From assembly GCF_022662375.1 (NCBI RefSeq), contig NZ_JAKNQL010000027.1:1-64000 (forward strand): a stretch of DNA of 64,000 nt, read 5' to 3'. The stretch's first letter is position 1. Every line of letters begins with the position of its first letter. Shown here one piece after another: positions 19,736-27,526 of the stretch. The notes under the pieces were generated by a model. That model had not been told where the DNA came from, did not search any database, and saw only the letters and a program-made list of their open reading frames with translations. Source of the stretch: Pseudomonas sp. CROZ-RG-20F-R04-15 (GTDB lineage Bacteria; Pseudomonadota; Gammaproteobacteria; Pseudomonadales; Pseudomonadaceae). A program made the translations under genes and the position numbers.

Positions 19736-19822
19736 AAAAAAAGGCGTCCCGCTAGTTGCCTAGCGAGGACGCCTTTGTCCTGGTCCCGTTCTCTCGGGAA
19801 GCGCAGCCTTCGTCGTTGAAGG
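19736..19822 (-). promoter_or_regulatory. NasT-responsive leader of nirB: ANTAR-type hairpins plus intrinsic terminator
   Basis: On the minus strand, in order of transcription: hairpin P1 (19822-19807) with stem CCTTC/GAAGG and loop AACGAC; hairpin P2 (19799-19784) with stem TCCCG/CGGGA and loop AGAGAA; hairpin P3 (19781-19766) with stem AGGAC/GTCCT and loop AAAGGC. A long terminator follows, with arms 19774-19760 and 19755-19742 and seven U residues (19742-19736). All three loops have A at position 1 and G at position 4, the signature of RNA bound by ANTAR proteins. The 3' arm of P3 lies in the 5' arm of the terminator, so the two cannot form together. Antitermination by NasT is an inference from the family. 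Confidence 0.85.
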
Positions 19823-19852
19823 TTGGGCTTTATGGGTGTGTTGAGAGGGTTA

Positions 19853-19870
19853 ATGCAGTGGTTGTGCCAA
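19853..19870 (-). promoter_or_regulatory. Candidate sigma-54 promoter for nirB operon
   Basis: The minus strand reads TTGGCACAACCACTGCAT. It has a perfect -24 element (TGGCAC) and GG-N10-GC spacing, with CTGCA for the -12 TTGCA consensus. Transcription would start near 19843, about 20 nt before hairpin P1 of the leader. Confidence 0.75.
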
Positions 19871-19998
19871 GTGGGGAAGGTGGCGGGTTTATTGGGGTTT
19901 GGCAGGTTCTGAGGATGATTTTTTGCACTGAATCGAGGCGGGTTGCTCGTTCGTGGGGCGCTCAGGTAGATGGGTTTGTGGTGATTGGGCTGACGTTA

Positions 19999-20066
19999 TC
20001 GCGAGCAGGCTCACTCCTACATGGGAATGCATTTCAAATTGTAGGAGTGAGCCTGCTCGCGATGGC
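19999..20066. repeat. REP pair (REPIN) R2, diverged
   Basis: Inverted pair at 19999-20020 and 20041-20066 with core TCGCGAGCAGGCTCACTCC. It is a GTAGGAGTGAG variant of the REP family seen elsewhere in the window. It lies between the kinase gene end and the nirB promoter. Confidence 0.8.
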
Positions 20067-20078
20067 CGCGACGCGGTG

Positions 20079-21737
20079 TCAGTGATGAAACAACAAAATC
20101 AGCAGCACCAGATTCCCAAACAAAGCCACCAAAGCCATCGTCCGCCAGACCTTCAACGGCTCTCGCTCCAATAATGGCCGAGGCCGCACGCTCAAACTCC
20201 GCCGCTCGCCCTGTTCCAGCACCAACAACCATTCCTCAGCCGTTTCAAAGCGCTGCTGCGGATCCGCCGCCACGCCACGCTCCAGACTCTGCGCCAACCA
20301 TTCCGGCAGATCCGGTCGATAACGACTGGCGCTTACCGGCGTACCAAAGCGCGGCCGCTGAAAGGCTTCGATCTCGCCGTAGGGGAAATGTCCGGTCAGC
20401 AGGAAATACAAGGTCACACCGACCGCATACAAATCCTGCTGCACATCCGGCGGATCCCCGCGAAACGCTTCCGGGGCGATGTAACTTGGGGTTCCGGGCA
20501 GCGTCGATGGCGCGTCTTCGGACAATCCCGGGCAATACGCCAGGCCAAAATCCAGCAGCCGCAGTTCGCCATCGTCGCCCATGTGCAGGTTTTCCGGTTT
20601 GATGTCCCGGTGCAGGATCTGCCGCCGATGCAGCAGCCCTACCGCGCGCAACAGGCGCTCGGCGATGTCTCGCCATTGAGCCAAGGGGAAATGCCCGAGT
20701 TGCGCCAGCGTCGTACCGGAATATTCGCGCATCACGTAGTACAAATGCTGACGCTGTTGGCAGGCATGGACTTCAGGAAAGTGGCGACCGGCTACGCGTT
20801 TCAGAAACCATTCCTCGGACAACAGTGCTTGCCCGGCGTAGGAATCATCGGCGGAACGCGTGGGTAGGGTTTTCAGAAGCCACGTCTGACCTTGTCCATC
20901 AAACACCCGATACAGCAGCGATTGCTGGCTCTGAGCGACAACATCCAGCACCTGCCAGCCTTCGAACGACTGACCGGGTTTCAACGGTGGCGGCAAGGGC
21001 CATTGCTGCAAATGAATCAATGCATCGCCGATATTCGCTTCACCCACCGCATCGACGCGCACCAGCAATGCACTGGCATTGTCCTGACTCCCGGCCAGAT
21101 GCGCCGCGTTGACCAGCGTTTGCGCAGCACTGTGCAAATCCGGCTGGTCACGCAGAATCGCCGCAATCGCGGTATCACCCAACGTCGACCAGACGCCGTC
21201 GCTGAGCAGCACAAAGCTTTCGCCTTCACGCAGTTCGCCATCGAGAAAGTCCAGCACCAGATGCTGATCCAGCCCGAGCGCACGCTTGAGCACATGCTGC
21301 ATGCCCGGCTGCTCCCAGACGTGGTCTTCGCTGATCCGCTGCAAACGCTCGGCGTGCCAGCGATACACCCGGCAATCGCCGACGTGGGCGAGGGTGAAGC
21401 GCCGACCGCGCATGACCACAGCACTGACCGTGGTGAGCAACGGCTGGCCACCGCCATTGGCCTGCAACCAGCGATTTTGCGCGAGCAGCAGACGATCCAG
21501 CGCCTGCGCCACGCTCCAGGTTTGCGGCGTGGCGTAGTAGTCGAGCGCCAAGGCCTGCAAGGTCGAGCGGGCGGCGAGTCCGCCATCGGCGCACTGGCTG
21601 ACACCGTCGGCGATGGCGAACAGAAAACCCTTGCTCGCCGCCAGTGCCGGCGCCGGTGTTACCGAACGCAAGGCGTCCTGATTCTCCGCGCGCGGACCGG
21701 TGGCGCTGGCTTCGGCAAAGCTCAGTTGCAGGGCCAT
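20079..21737 (-). CDS. PP2C phosphatase - Ser/Thr kinase fusion protein
   Basis: Predicted bifunctional signalling protein of 552 residues, anchored by one C-terminal transmembrane helix (about 527-550). The N-terminal PP2C domain (about 1-230) has the metal-binding elements ENQDA, IADGVS, LLSDGVWSTL and GSQDNA. The kinase domain (about 260-510) has an intact catalytic loop HRDIKPENL, DFG and APE motifs, and a VAIK-like lysine in WLLKTL; its glycine-rich loop is degenerate. It starts 7 nt after narK stops, so the two are cotranscribed. Kinase-phosphatases at this position recur in Pseudomonas nitrate clusters. Its substrate is unknown; NarK or the reductase are candidates from position only. 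Confidence 0.88.
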   Translation of the reverse strand: MALQLSFAEASATGPRAENQDALRSVTPAPALAASKGFLFAIADGVSQCADGGLAARSTLQALALDYYATPQTWSVAQALDRLLLAQNRWLQANGGGQPLLTTVSAVVMRGRRFTLAHVGDCRVYRWHAERLQRISEDHVWEQPGMQHVLKRALGLDQHLVLDFLDGELREGESFVLLSDGVWSTLGDTAIAAILRDQPDLHSAAQTLVNAAHLAGSQDNASALLVRVDAVGEANIGDALIHLQQWPLPPPLKPGQSFEGWQVLDVVAQSQQSLLYRVFDGQGQTWLLKTLPTRSADDSYAGQALLSEEWFLKRVAGRHFPEVHACQQRQHLYYVMREYSGTTLAQLGHFPLAQWRDIAERLLRAVGLLHRRQILHRDIKPENLHMGDDGELRLLDFGLAYCPGLSEDAPSTLPGTPSYIAPEAFRGDPPDVQQDLYAVGVTLYFLLTGHFPYGEIEAFQRPRFGTPVSASRYRPDLPEWLAQSLERGVAADPQQRFETAEEWLLVLEQGERRSLSVRPRPLLEREPLKVWRTMALVALFGNLVLLILLFHH

Positions 21738-21744
21738 CGACGCC

Positions 21745-22956
21745 TCAGACCCGCGCCGCCGTCACCGCTGCCGAACCCCAAGTGGTTCTCCAGCGCCGCT
21801 TGACGCCGTGCAGGCCAAACCACGCCAACACGCCAAGGCTGGCGAACAACCACAGGGCCAGTTGATAGCTGCCGGTGCTCTGTTTGATTGCGCCCATGCC
21901 GGCCGCCAACGCGAAACCACCGATGCCGCCGGCCATGCCGATCAAACCGGTCATGACGCCGATCTCCAGACGAAAACGCTGCGGCACCAGTTGGAACACC
22001 GCACCGTTGCCTGCGCCTAAACCGAGCATGGTGCAGACGAAAAGTGCCAGCGCGGCGTAGGAACTCGGCAGATTGAAACCCACAGCAGCAATGCAAATGG
22101 CCGCCACGGTGTACATCGCCAGTAACGTGCGAATGCCACCGAAGCGGTCAGCCAGCGCGCCACCCAACGGCCGCATCAAACTGCCGCCGAACACACAGGC
22201 AGCGGTGTAGTAACCGGCAGTCACCGGGCTCAAACCGTATTGATCGTTGAAGTAGCCGGGCAGGGCGCTGGCCAGACCGATGAAGCCGCCGAAGGTCACG
22301 CTGTAGAAAAACATGAACCACCAGCTGTCACGGTCGCCCAGCGCCTTGAAGTAGTCGGCCATGGCTTTGGCTTTCGGCCGTTGTGGCGCGTTTTTCGCCA
22401 GCCAGGCGAACAGCAGCAGCGTCAGGATCAATGGAATCAGGGCGAAACCGAAAACATTGCTCCAGCCGAACGCGGCGGCGAGCACCGGTGCGAGCAGCGC
22501 GGCGAACACGGTGCCGGAGTTGCCCGCGCCAGCGATGCCCATGGCTTTGCCCTGATGCTGCGGCGGATACCATTGTGACGCCAGCGGCAGGGCTACGGCA
22601 AACGAGGCGCCGGCCATGCCGAGGAACAGGCCGAGCAGCAGGGCTTGTTCATAACTGTGGATGCCGAGTTTCCACGCACCGAACAAGGCGCAGATCACAA
22701 TGACCTGACCGATCAGCCCAGCGGTTTTCGGTGACAGCCGATCGGCGAGCATGCCCATGATGAAGCGCAACACGGCGCCAGCAAGGATCGGCGTGGCGAC
22801 GACGAGCCCGCGTTGTTGCGTGGTCAGGTGCAGGTCGGCAGCAATCTGCACCGCCAGCGGGCCGAGCAAGTACCAGACCATGAAGCTCAGGTCGAAATAC
22901 AGGAAGGCCGCGAACAGGGTCGGGGTGTGGCCGGATTTCCAGAAGCTTGAATTCAT
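21745..22956 (-). CDS. narK: Nitrate/nitrite MFS transporter (NNP family)
   Basis: Inner-membrane nitrate (and possibly nitrite) transporter of the major facilitator superfamily, 403 residues with about twelve transmembrane helices. The nitrate-signature regions are present in GMAGASFAVALPLASQWYP (about residues 110-128) and in the glycine-rich stretch near residue 330 (MLGLGAGNGAVFQLVPQRF). The start at 22956 (MNSSFWKSGHTPTLFAAF) is preceded by a weak GAGGTGCGCG. As part of an assimilatory cluster it is likely an uptake system; in some strains this gene is called nasA. The leader upstream holds two ANTAR-type hairpins and a terminator. Confidence 0.92.
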   Translation of the reverse strand: MNSSFWKSGHTPTLFAAFLYFDLSFMVWYLLGPLAVQIAADLHLTTQQRGLVVATPILAGAVLRFIMGMLADRLSPKTAGLIGQVIVICALFGAWKLGIHSYEQALLLGLFLGMAGASFAVALPLASQWYPPQHQGKAMGIAGAGNSGTVFAALLAPVLAAAFGWSNVFGFALIPLILTLLLFAWLAKNAPQRPKAKAMADYFKALGDRDSWWFMFFYSVTFGGFIGLASALPGYFNDQYGLSPVTAGYYTAACVFGGSLMRPLGGALADRFGGIRTLLAMYTVAAICIAAVGFNLPSSYAALALFVCTMLGLGAGNGAVFQLVPQRFRLEIGVMTGLIGMAGGIGGFALAAGMGAIKQSTGSYQLALWLFASLGVLAWFGLHGVKRRWRTTWGSAAVTAARV

Positions 22957-23057
22957 CGCGCACCTCAGCTGAAAAGAATCTCGAAAGGAGTCGTGCAACA
23001 GCAGATGGCGCGCCACCACGGCCGCACCACCGGCCCCGGTCTGTGGGGCCAAAACGC

Positions 23058-23141
23058 AAAAACGCCGCTCCCTGATGCGCCGGTTGGGCGAACGGGTGAG
23101 CGACGTCTTTGTCGTGGGTGGGGCAACCGCCGTTGGTTACC
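23058..23141 (-). promoter_or_regulatory. NasT-responsive leader of narK: two ANTAR-type hairpins overlapping a terminator
   Basis: Minus strand, in order of transcription: P1 (23141-23122) with stem GGTAACC/GGTTGCC and loop AACGGC; a 7-nt spacer; P2 (23114-23101) with stem CGAC/GTCG and loop AAAGAC. A terminator follows, with arms 23105-23098 (CGTCGCTC) and 23070-23063 (GAGCGGCG) and five U residues (23062-23058). Both loops fit A at position 1 and G at position 4. The 3' arm of P2 (23104-23101) is also part of the terminator's 5' arm, so holding P2 closed should block termination. This gives a direct antitermination route for the adjacent ANTAR protein NasT. Confidence 0.87.
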
Positions 23142-23153
23142 TGTGGGTTTACT

Positions 23154-23171
23154 TAGCGAGATTTGTGCCAA
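23154..23171 (-). promoter_or_regulatory. Candidate sigma-54 promoter for narK
   Basis: The minus strand reads TTGGCACAAATCTCGCTA. It has a perfect -24 TGGCAC and GG-N10-GC spacing, with one mismatch in the -12 box (TCGCT for TTGCT). The start would fall near 23145, a few nt before hairpin P1, giving a leader of about 190 nt. Confidence 0.7.
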
Positions 23172-23186
23172 CAGCCGGAAAATCAA

Positions 23187-23472
23187 AAGCCCCTCACCCT
23201 AGCCCTCTCCCAGAGGGAGAGGGGACCGATCGAGGTGTTTGGTGTATGTACGCCGACGTGAAATACCGAGTCGAACACACATTCTGAAAAGCCCCTCAGC
23301 CTAGCCCTCTCCCGGAGGGAGAGGGGACTGATTGGGGGATGCTCGCGAAGTACGCCGACCTGTGATTTTTTGCTGTGAATCCATAATCGACTCGGTCTTT
23401 CAGGTCGATGTTTGACGCCGGACACCTCGGTCAGTCCCCTCTCCCTCCGGGAGAGGGCTAGGGTGAGGGGCT
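23187..23472. repeat. Composite palindromic repeat, three copies of the CCCCTCACCCTAGCCCTC type
   Basis: Three copies at 23187-23226, 23290-23328 (both forward) and 23433-23472 (reverse). Each consists of CCCCTCA(C/G)CCTAGCCCTCTCCC followed by a short palindrome (GGAGGGAGAGGGGAC). The last is preceded by CACCTCGGTCAGTCCCC, a flank also seen at the copy at 34693. They fill most of the space between the narK promoter and nasT. The family recurs at 34583-34731 and at the left end of the window. Confidence 0.8.
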
Positions 23473-23491
23473 TCTCAAGCAACCAAAGCTT

Positions 23492-24067
23492 TCAGCCCAA
23501 CAACTCACTCATCGCAATAATCTGCTCCGCCACCTGAATCAGCTTCTGCTGCCGGCTCATCGCCTGCCGCCGCATCAAGGTGTAAGCCTCTTCCTCATTG
23601 CAATCCTTCATCTTCATCAACAACCCCTTGGCCAGCTCAATACGCTTGCGCTCAGCCAATTGCTGATCACGCGCCTGAAGCTGCGCGCGCAAGGCCTGAT
23701 CACTCTCGAAACGTGCCATCGCCACATCGAGAATCGGCTGCAAACGCTGGGCGTGAATGCCTTCGACGATGTAGGCACTGACCCCGGATTTGATCGCCTG
23801 GCGCATCACGCCCGGGTCATGTTCATCGGTAAACATCACGATTGGCCGTGGCTGGTCGCGGCTGACCAGCACCACTTGCTCCATGACATCGCGGCTCGGT
23901 GACTCGGTATCGATCAGGATCACGTCCGGGCGCACCGTTTCGACGCGCGCCGGCAGGTCGATGGTCAGGCCGGACTCGTCGATGACTTCGAAACCGGCTT
24001 CAGTCAGCGCGGCTTTCAGGCGGCCGACTTTTTTCGCCGTGTCGTTGATCAGCAGAATGCGCAACAT
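23492..24067 (-). CDS. nasT: NasT, ANTAR-domain nitrate response antiterminator
   Basis: RNA-binding response regulator of 191 residues. A receiver-like domain (about 1-120, with the acceptor-position Asp53 in ILIDTES) is followed by a C-terminal ANTAR domain (about 130-188, ERKRIELAKGLLMKMKDC...). In the known NasS-NasT systems nitrate releases NasT from NasS; NasT then binds leader RNA hairpins and prevents termination of nas transcripts. Two leaders with matching hairpins are visible here, ahead of nirB and narK. The gene is 15 nt downstream of nasS, so both are made together. Confidence 0.93.
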   Translation of the reverse strand: MLRILLINDTAKKVGRLKAALTEAGFEVIDESGLTIDLPARVETVRPDVILIDTESPSRDVMEQVVLVSRDQPRPIVMFTDEHDPGVMRQAIKSGVSAYIVEGIHAQRLQPILDVAMARFESDQALRAQLQARDQQLAERKRIELAKGLLMKMKDCNEEEAYTLMRRQAMSRQQKLIQVAEQIIAMSELLG

Positions 24068-24082
24068 GTTCGCGGTCTCCTG

Positions 24083-25294
24083 TCAGCGGCGGGCGAGAAG
24101 AGGGGCGTTGTCGCTCAACGCATGCAGTTTGAAGCTGCGCGCATAAGCGGCCGGGTCACTGCCGTCCCAGATTTTGCCGTCGAGCAACTGGCTGCAGCGC
24201 ATATCGGTGCCCCACGCTGCAACACCGACCGCCGTGGCTGCTTCGCGATACAGATCAAGCTGCTGAACCTGGCGGGCTACGGCGAGGTAATCCGGGTCTT
24301 CGCGCAGCAAACCCCAGCGGCGGAACTGGGTCATGAACCACATGCCATCGGACAAGTACGGCAAATTCACTTGGCCATTGCCGTGAAAGCGCAGCGCGTG
24401 CGGATCCTGCCAGCGATTGCCCAGCCCATCCGAATAGTCGCCGAGAAAACGCGGTTCGATGCACGCAAGCGGCGCGTCCAGATACTCCGGCGCACTGAGC
24501 AATTGCGCGGTGCTGCGACGATTTTCCGGGCTTTCTTCGATGAAACGGCTGGCCTCAAGAATTGCCATCACCAACGCCCGCGCAGTGTTCGGGTATTGCT
24601 CGACAAACTCACGCGTGCAGCCGAGGACTTTTTCCGGGTGATCGGGCCAGATCGTCTGGCTGGTGGCCAAGGTAAACCCAAGATCCTGCTGCACCGCGCT
24701 GGCCGCCCACGGCTCGCCGACGCAAAAACCATCGATACGCCCGGCTTGCAGGTGCGCGACCATTTGCGGCGGCGGCACGACGACGCTGTCGACATCCTGC
24801 AACGGATGAATGCCCTGACTCGCCAGCCAGTAATACAGCCACATCGCGTGGGTGCCGGTGGGAAATGTCTGGGCGAAGGTGAGTTTTGCGCGGCTTTGGT
24901 GCACATGCCGATCCAGCGCTTCAGGACTGCTCACGCCGAGGTTCTGCAGACCGTGGGAGAGGTTGAGGCTCTGGCCGTTCTGATTCAGGCCCATCAGCAC
25001 GGCCATATCGGTCGGAGCAACGCCGCCGATGCCCAGATGCACGGCGTAAATCAGTCCGTAAAGACTGTGCGCGGCATCGAGTTCGCCGCTGACCAGGTTG
25101 TCGCGCAGATTGGCCCAAGAGGCCTGGCGCTTGAGGTTCAGCGTTAGTCCGTAAGGCTGGGCAAAGCCCTGTGTGGCAGCAACGACAACCGAGGCGCAGT
25201 CGCTCAGGGCCATGAAGCCTAGGTTGATCGCAGTCTTTTCCGGGGCATCGCTGCCATTGACCCAGGCCAATGGCCCTACCGAAGGTTCATTCAT
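24083..25294 (-). CDS. nasS: NasS, nitrate-sensing periplasmic-binding-like protein
   Basis: Homologue of nitrate ABC-transporter binding proteins (NrtA/CmpA family), 403 residues. It lacks a signal peptide: the N-terminus [16 protein letters not shown] is polar. That is expected for NasS, a cytoplasmic nitrate sensor that sequesters NasT. The start at 25294 is chosen because the longer in-frame extension upstream is basic and unlike the family. No permease or ATPase gene of an ABC transporter is adjacent, which argues against a transport role. It is divergent from pyrD, with 223 bp between them, where the nasST promoter must lie. Confidence 0.88.
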   Translation of the reverse strand: MNEPSVGPLAWVNGSDAPEKTAINLGFMALSDCASVVVAATQGFAQPYGLTLNLKRQASWANLRDNLVSGELDAAHSLYGLIYAVHLGIGGVAPTDMAVLMGLNQNGQSLNLSHGLQNLGVSSPEALDRHVHQSRAKLTFAQTFPTGTHAMWLYYWLASQGIHPLQDVDSVVVPPPQMVAHLQAGRIDGFCVGEPWAASAVQQDLGFTLATSQTIWPDHPEKVLGCTREFVEQYPNTARALVMAILEASRFIEESPENRRSTAQLLSAPEYLDAPLACIEPRFLGDYSDGLGNRWQDPHALRFHGNGQVNLPYLSDGMWFMTQFRRWGLLREDPDYLAVARQVQQLDLYREAATAVGVAAWGTDMRCSQLLDGKIWDGSDPAAYARSFKLHALSDNAPLLARR

Positions 25295-25517
25295 GCATTG
25301 CCACCTCGAAAAAAAAGCGCCGCCGCGGACTTTGCGCAGGCAAAACCCGGGACGACGCCATTGTCCCTGCCCGCTGGCCGTCATTGGCTGGCGCGCTGAT
25401 AGCCAAGAGGGTGCAAGGCATATGCCACCGGCAGTGATTTGCGCGTGCGCCTCGCGCGGTGGGTCGATGCCCGGCTATAATCGCCGCCTCTTTTCGCCGC
25501 CCGAGTCATCGCCGCCC

Positions 25518-26537
25518 ATGTACACCCTGGCCCGTCAGCTGTTGTTCAAACTTTCCCCGGAAACCTCCCACGATCTGTCGCTGGATCTGATCGGCGCGGG
25601 TGGGCGTTTGGGCCTCAACGGCTTGCTGTGCAAGGCGCCGGCGAAGAAGCCGGTGACGGTCATGGGCCTCGAATTCCCGAACCCGGTGGGTCTGGCGGCC
25701 GGTCTGGACAAGAACGGCGCGGCCATCGACGGCTTCGCGCAACTGGGTTTCGGTTTTGTCGAAGTCGGCACCGTGACCCCGCGCCCACAGCCAGGCAATC
25801 CGAAGCCACGGATCTTCCGCCTGCCGGAAGCCGAAGCAATCATCAACCGCATGGGTTTCAACAACCTCGGTGTCGATAACCTTTTGGCGCGCGTTGCCGC
25901 CGCTAAGTACAAAGGCGTGCTGGGCATCAACATCGGCAAGAACTTCGATACGCCGGTCGAGCGCGCGGTCGACGATTACCTGATTTGCCTCGACAAGGTT
26001 TACGCCCACGCCAGCTATGTGACGGTCAACGTCAGCTCGCCAAACACCCCGGGCCTGCGCAGCCTGCAATTTGGTGATTCGCTCAAGCAGTTGCTCGCGG
26101 ATCTGGCTACCCGCCGCGCCGAACTGGCCTTGCGTCACGGTAAACATGTGCCGCTGGCGATCAAGATTGCACCGGACATGACCGACGAAGAGACTGCGCA
26201 GGTCGCGCAGGCACTGATCGAAACCGGCATGGACGCGGTAATCGCGACCAACACCACGCTGAGCCGTGTTGGCGTTGAAGGCATGGAGCATGGCGACGAG
26301 GCGGGCGGTCTGTCGGGCGCGCCGGTGCGGGAGAAGAGCACCAATACCGTGAAGGTGCTGGCCGGTGAGTTGGCCGGGCGTTTGCCGATTATTGCTGCTG
26401 GCGGGATTACTGAAGGCAAGCATGCTGCCGAGAAGATCACTGCCGGTGCGAGCCTGGTGCAGATCTACTCCGGCTTCATCTATAAAGGCCCGGCGCTGAT
26501 CCGTGAGTCGGTAGACGCGATCGCCGCCCTACGCTGA
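25518..26537 (+). CDS. pyrD: Dihydroorotate dehydrogenase (quinone), class 2
   Basis: Fourth step of de novo pyrimidine synthesis: oxidation of dihydroorotate to orotate with ubiquinone, at the inner membrane face. The 339-residue length and the amphipathic N-terminal helix ([20 protein letters not shown]) mark class 2. Visible signatures include [10 protein letters not shown] (about 60-69), MGFNNLG (about 112-118), and the catalytic serine region [14 protein letters not shown] (about 170-183). The start at 25518 agrees with the family; in-frame codons further upstream are not used. A REP pair follows the stop. Confidence 0.97.
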   Translation: MYTLARQLLFKLSPETSHDLSLDLIGAGGRLGLNGLLCKAPAKKPVTVMGLEFPNPVGLAAGLDKNGAAIDGFAQLGFGFVEVGTVTPRPQPGNPKPRIFRLPEAEAIINRMGFNNLGVDNLLARVAAAKYKGVLGINIGKNFDTPVERAVDDYLICLDKVYAHASYVTVNVSSPNTPGLRSLQFGDSLKQLLADLATRRAELALRHGKHVPLAIKIAPDMTDEETAQVAQALIETGMDAVIATNTTLSRVGVEGMEHGDEAGGLSGAPVREKSTNTVKVLAGELAGRLPIIAAGGITEGKHAAEKITAGASLVQIYSGFIYKGPALIRESVDAIAALR

Positions 26538-26543
26538 TCCAAT

Positions 26544-26633
26544 TGTGGGAGCGAGCCTGCTCGCGAAGGCGCCAGTTCAGTCAATATTTCTGTGACTGAC
26601 ACACCGCTTTCGCGAGCAGGCTCGCTCCCACAG
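26544..26633. repeat. REP pair (REPIN) R3
   Basis: Inverted REP copies beginning GTGGGAGCGAGCCTGCTCGC (forward, from 26544) and ending with its reverse complement at 26633, about 45 nt apart. The pair starts 7 nt after the pyrD stop. Confidence 0.85.
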
Positions 26634-26668
26634 GTTTTTTGTTTGGGCACAAATAATGTGACAGGCAT

Positions 26669-26693
26669 AAAAAAGGGCTCCTCGAAGGAGCCC
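26669..26693 (-). terminator. Intrinsic terminator of rmf
   Basis: Perfect 8-bp stem GGGCTCCT/AGGAGCCC with a 3-nt loop. Read on the minus strand it is followed by six T residues. It lies 85 nt past the rmf stop. Confidence 0.85.
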
Positions 26694-26778
26694 CTGGGCC
26701 GCAGCCCGCCGTCCGGGAAGGACGTGCATGGTAAGTCGTTACAAATTCAGATTGTCGTGTCGGAGTTAATGCCCTGTG

Positions 26779-26994
26779 TCAGCCGACGGCGTGAAGTTCG
26801 TTGAGTCTGTGGATTCCCGCAGTGCCGGTCATACCGTCCCAGTTGTCGCCGCGTCCTTCTCGCCAGCCGTTGATCCAGGCTTGACGTACCGACGGTAGAG
26901 TAAATGGGCAAAGCTCACGGGATTTGCCACCAACGCCATATTGATATCCGCGCAAAAATGCTCTTTCCAACGGATCACGCTTAAGTCTTCTCAT
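26779..26994 (-). CDS. rmf: Ribosome modulation factor
   Basis: Small basic protein (71 residues) that binds 70S ribosomes in stationary phase and drives their dimerisation into inactive 100S particles. The N-terminus MRRLKRDPLERAFLRGYQYG and the segment RQAWINGWREGRGDNWDG are the family signature. The gene is preceded on its strand by a long AT-richer region, as expected for a growth-phase-controlled promoter. It is followed by a strong terminator, so it is a single-gene unit. It is convergent with pyrD, with a REP pair in between. Confidence 0.95.
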   Translation of the reverse strand: MRRLKRDPLERAFLRGYQYGVGGKSRELCPFTLPSVRQAWINGWREGRGDNWDGMTGTAGIHRLNELHAVG

Positions 26995-27526
26995 AGGGTG
27001 TTTCCCTCACTTGTTGACTGTTTTGTGTCGCGTTGACCTCAACTGAGGTCTGGCAGAAGAAACCTGCCATGGTGCGGCTCGCTGCCGGCGTGGCGAGCCA
27101 AGGTGTTGACGCCGTTGCGACGTCAACCTGTGTTCAGTTCTAACCAATGAGTCACACCGAGGGAATGATCGTTTTGTCATAAGGACGTAACGAAATTAGT
27201 GCTACAGCCATAAGTAACGACGGGTTTCATGCACGGTTTTTCGGCAAACCCCGGTATGATCGGCCCCGCGCTGCATGATGGGGTTAATTCTTTAGTGAGA
27301 ATGACCCACGTTTGCGCTGGGGTATAAAGCGACGAAGGGTCGCTTTAAGACTTTTTGTTTCATCAACTTTTTTATCTGTCCCGGCATCTAAGCTCTTTTA
27401 ACCCGAGCAGCGGGGATGGAACGGCACACCTTCGTGCCACGCGGGCGTTCTTTTAGAAAAGCGCCTGATTGAAAACCGGATCGGCAATGCGTTGCCGATT
27501 CACTAGCCAAAGGCTCTGGAAATACC
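26995..27526. other. 532-nt intergenic region between rmf and rlmKL
   Basis: No convincing protein-coding gene is seen. It must contain the rmf promoter (minus strand, near 27000-27170) and the rlmKL promoter. A TATGAT sequence at 27255-27260 could be a -10 box, although no good -35 lies at the right distance. A terminator-like hairpin follows at 27326-27356, 171 nt before the rlmKL start. The stretch between them could be an attenuated leader or a small RNA. Confidence 0.5.
27326..27356 (+). terminator. Terminator-like hairpin in rlmKL upstream region
   Basis: Perfect 8-bp inverted repeat AAAGCGAC/GTCGCTTT with a GAAGG loop, followed by AAGACTTTTT. The U-run starts about 5 nt after the stem, so it is a slightly weak intrinsic terminator on the plus strand. 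No known gene ends just upstream. Confidence 0.55.

Noticed and set aside
19921-19945. TGCACTGAATCGAGG upstream of the nirB promoter as an NtrC enhancer
   Set aside because: Only one half resembles the NtrC consensus; without the second half-site I cannot support it.
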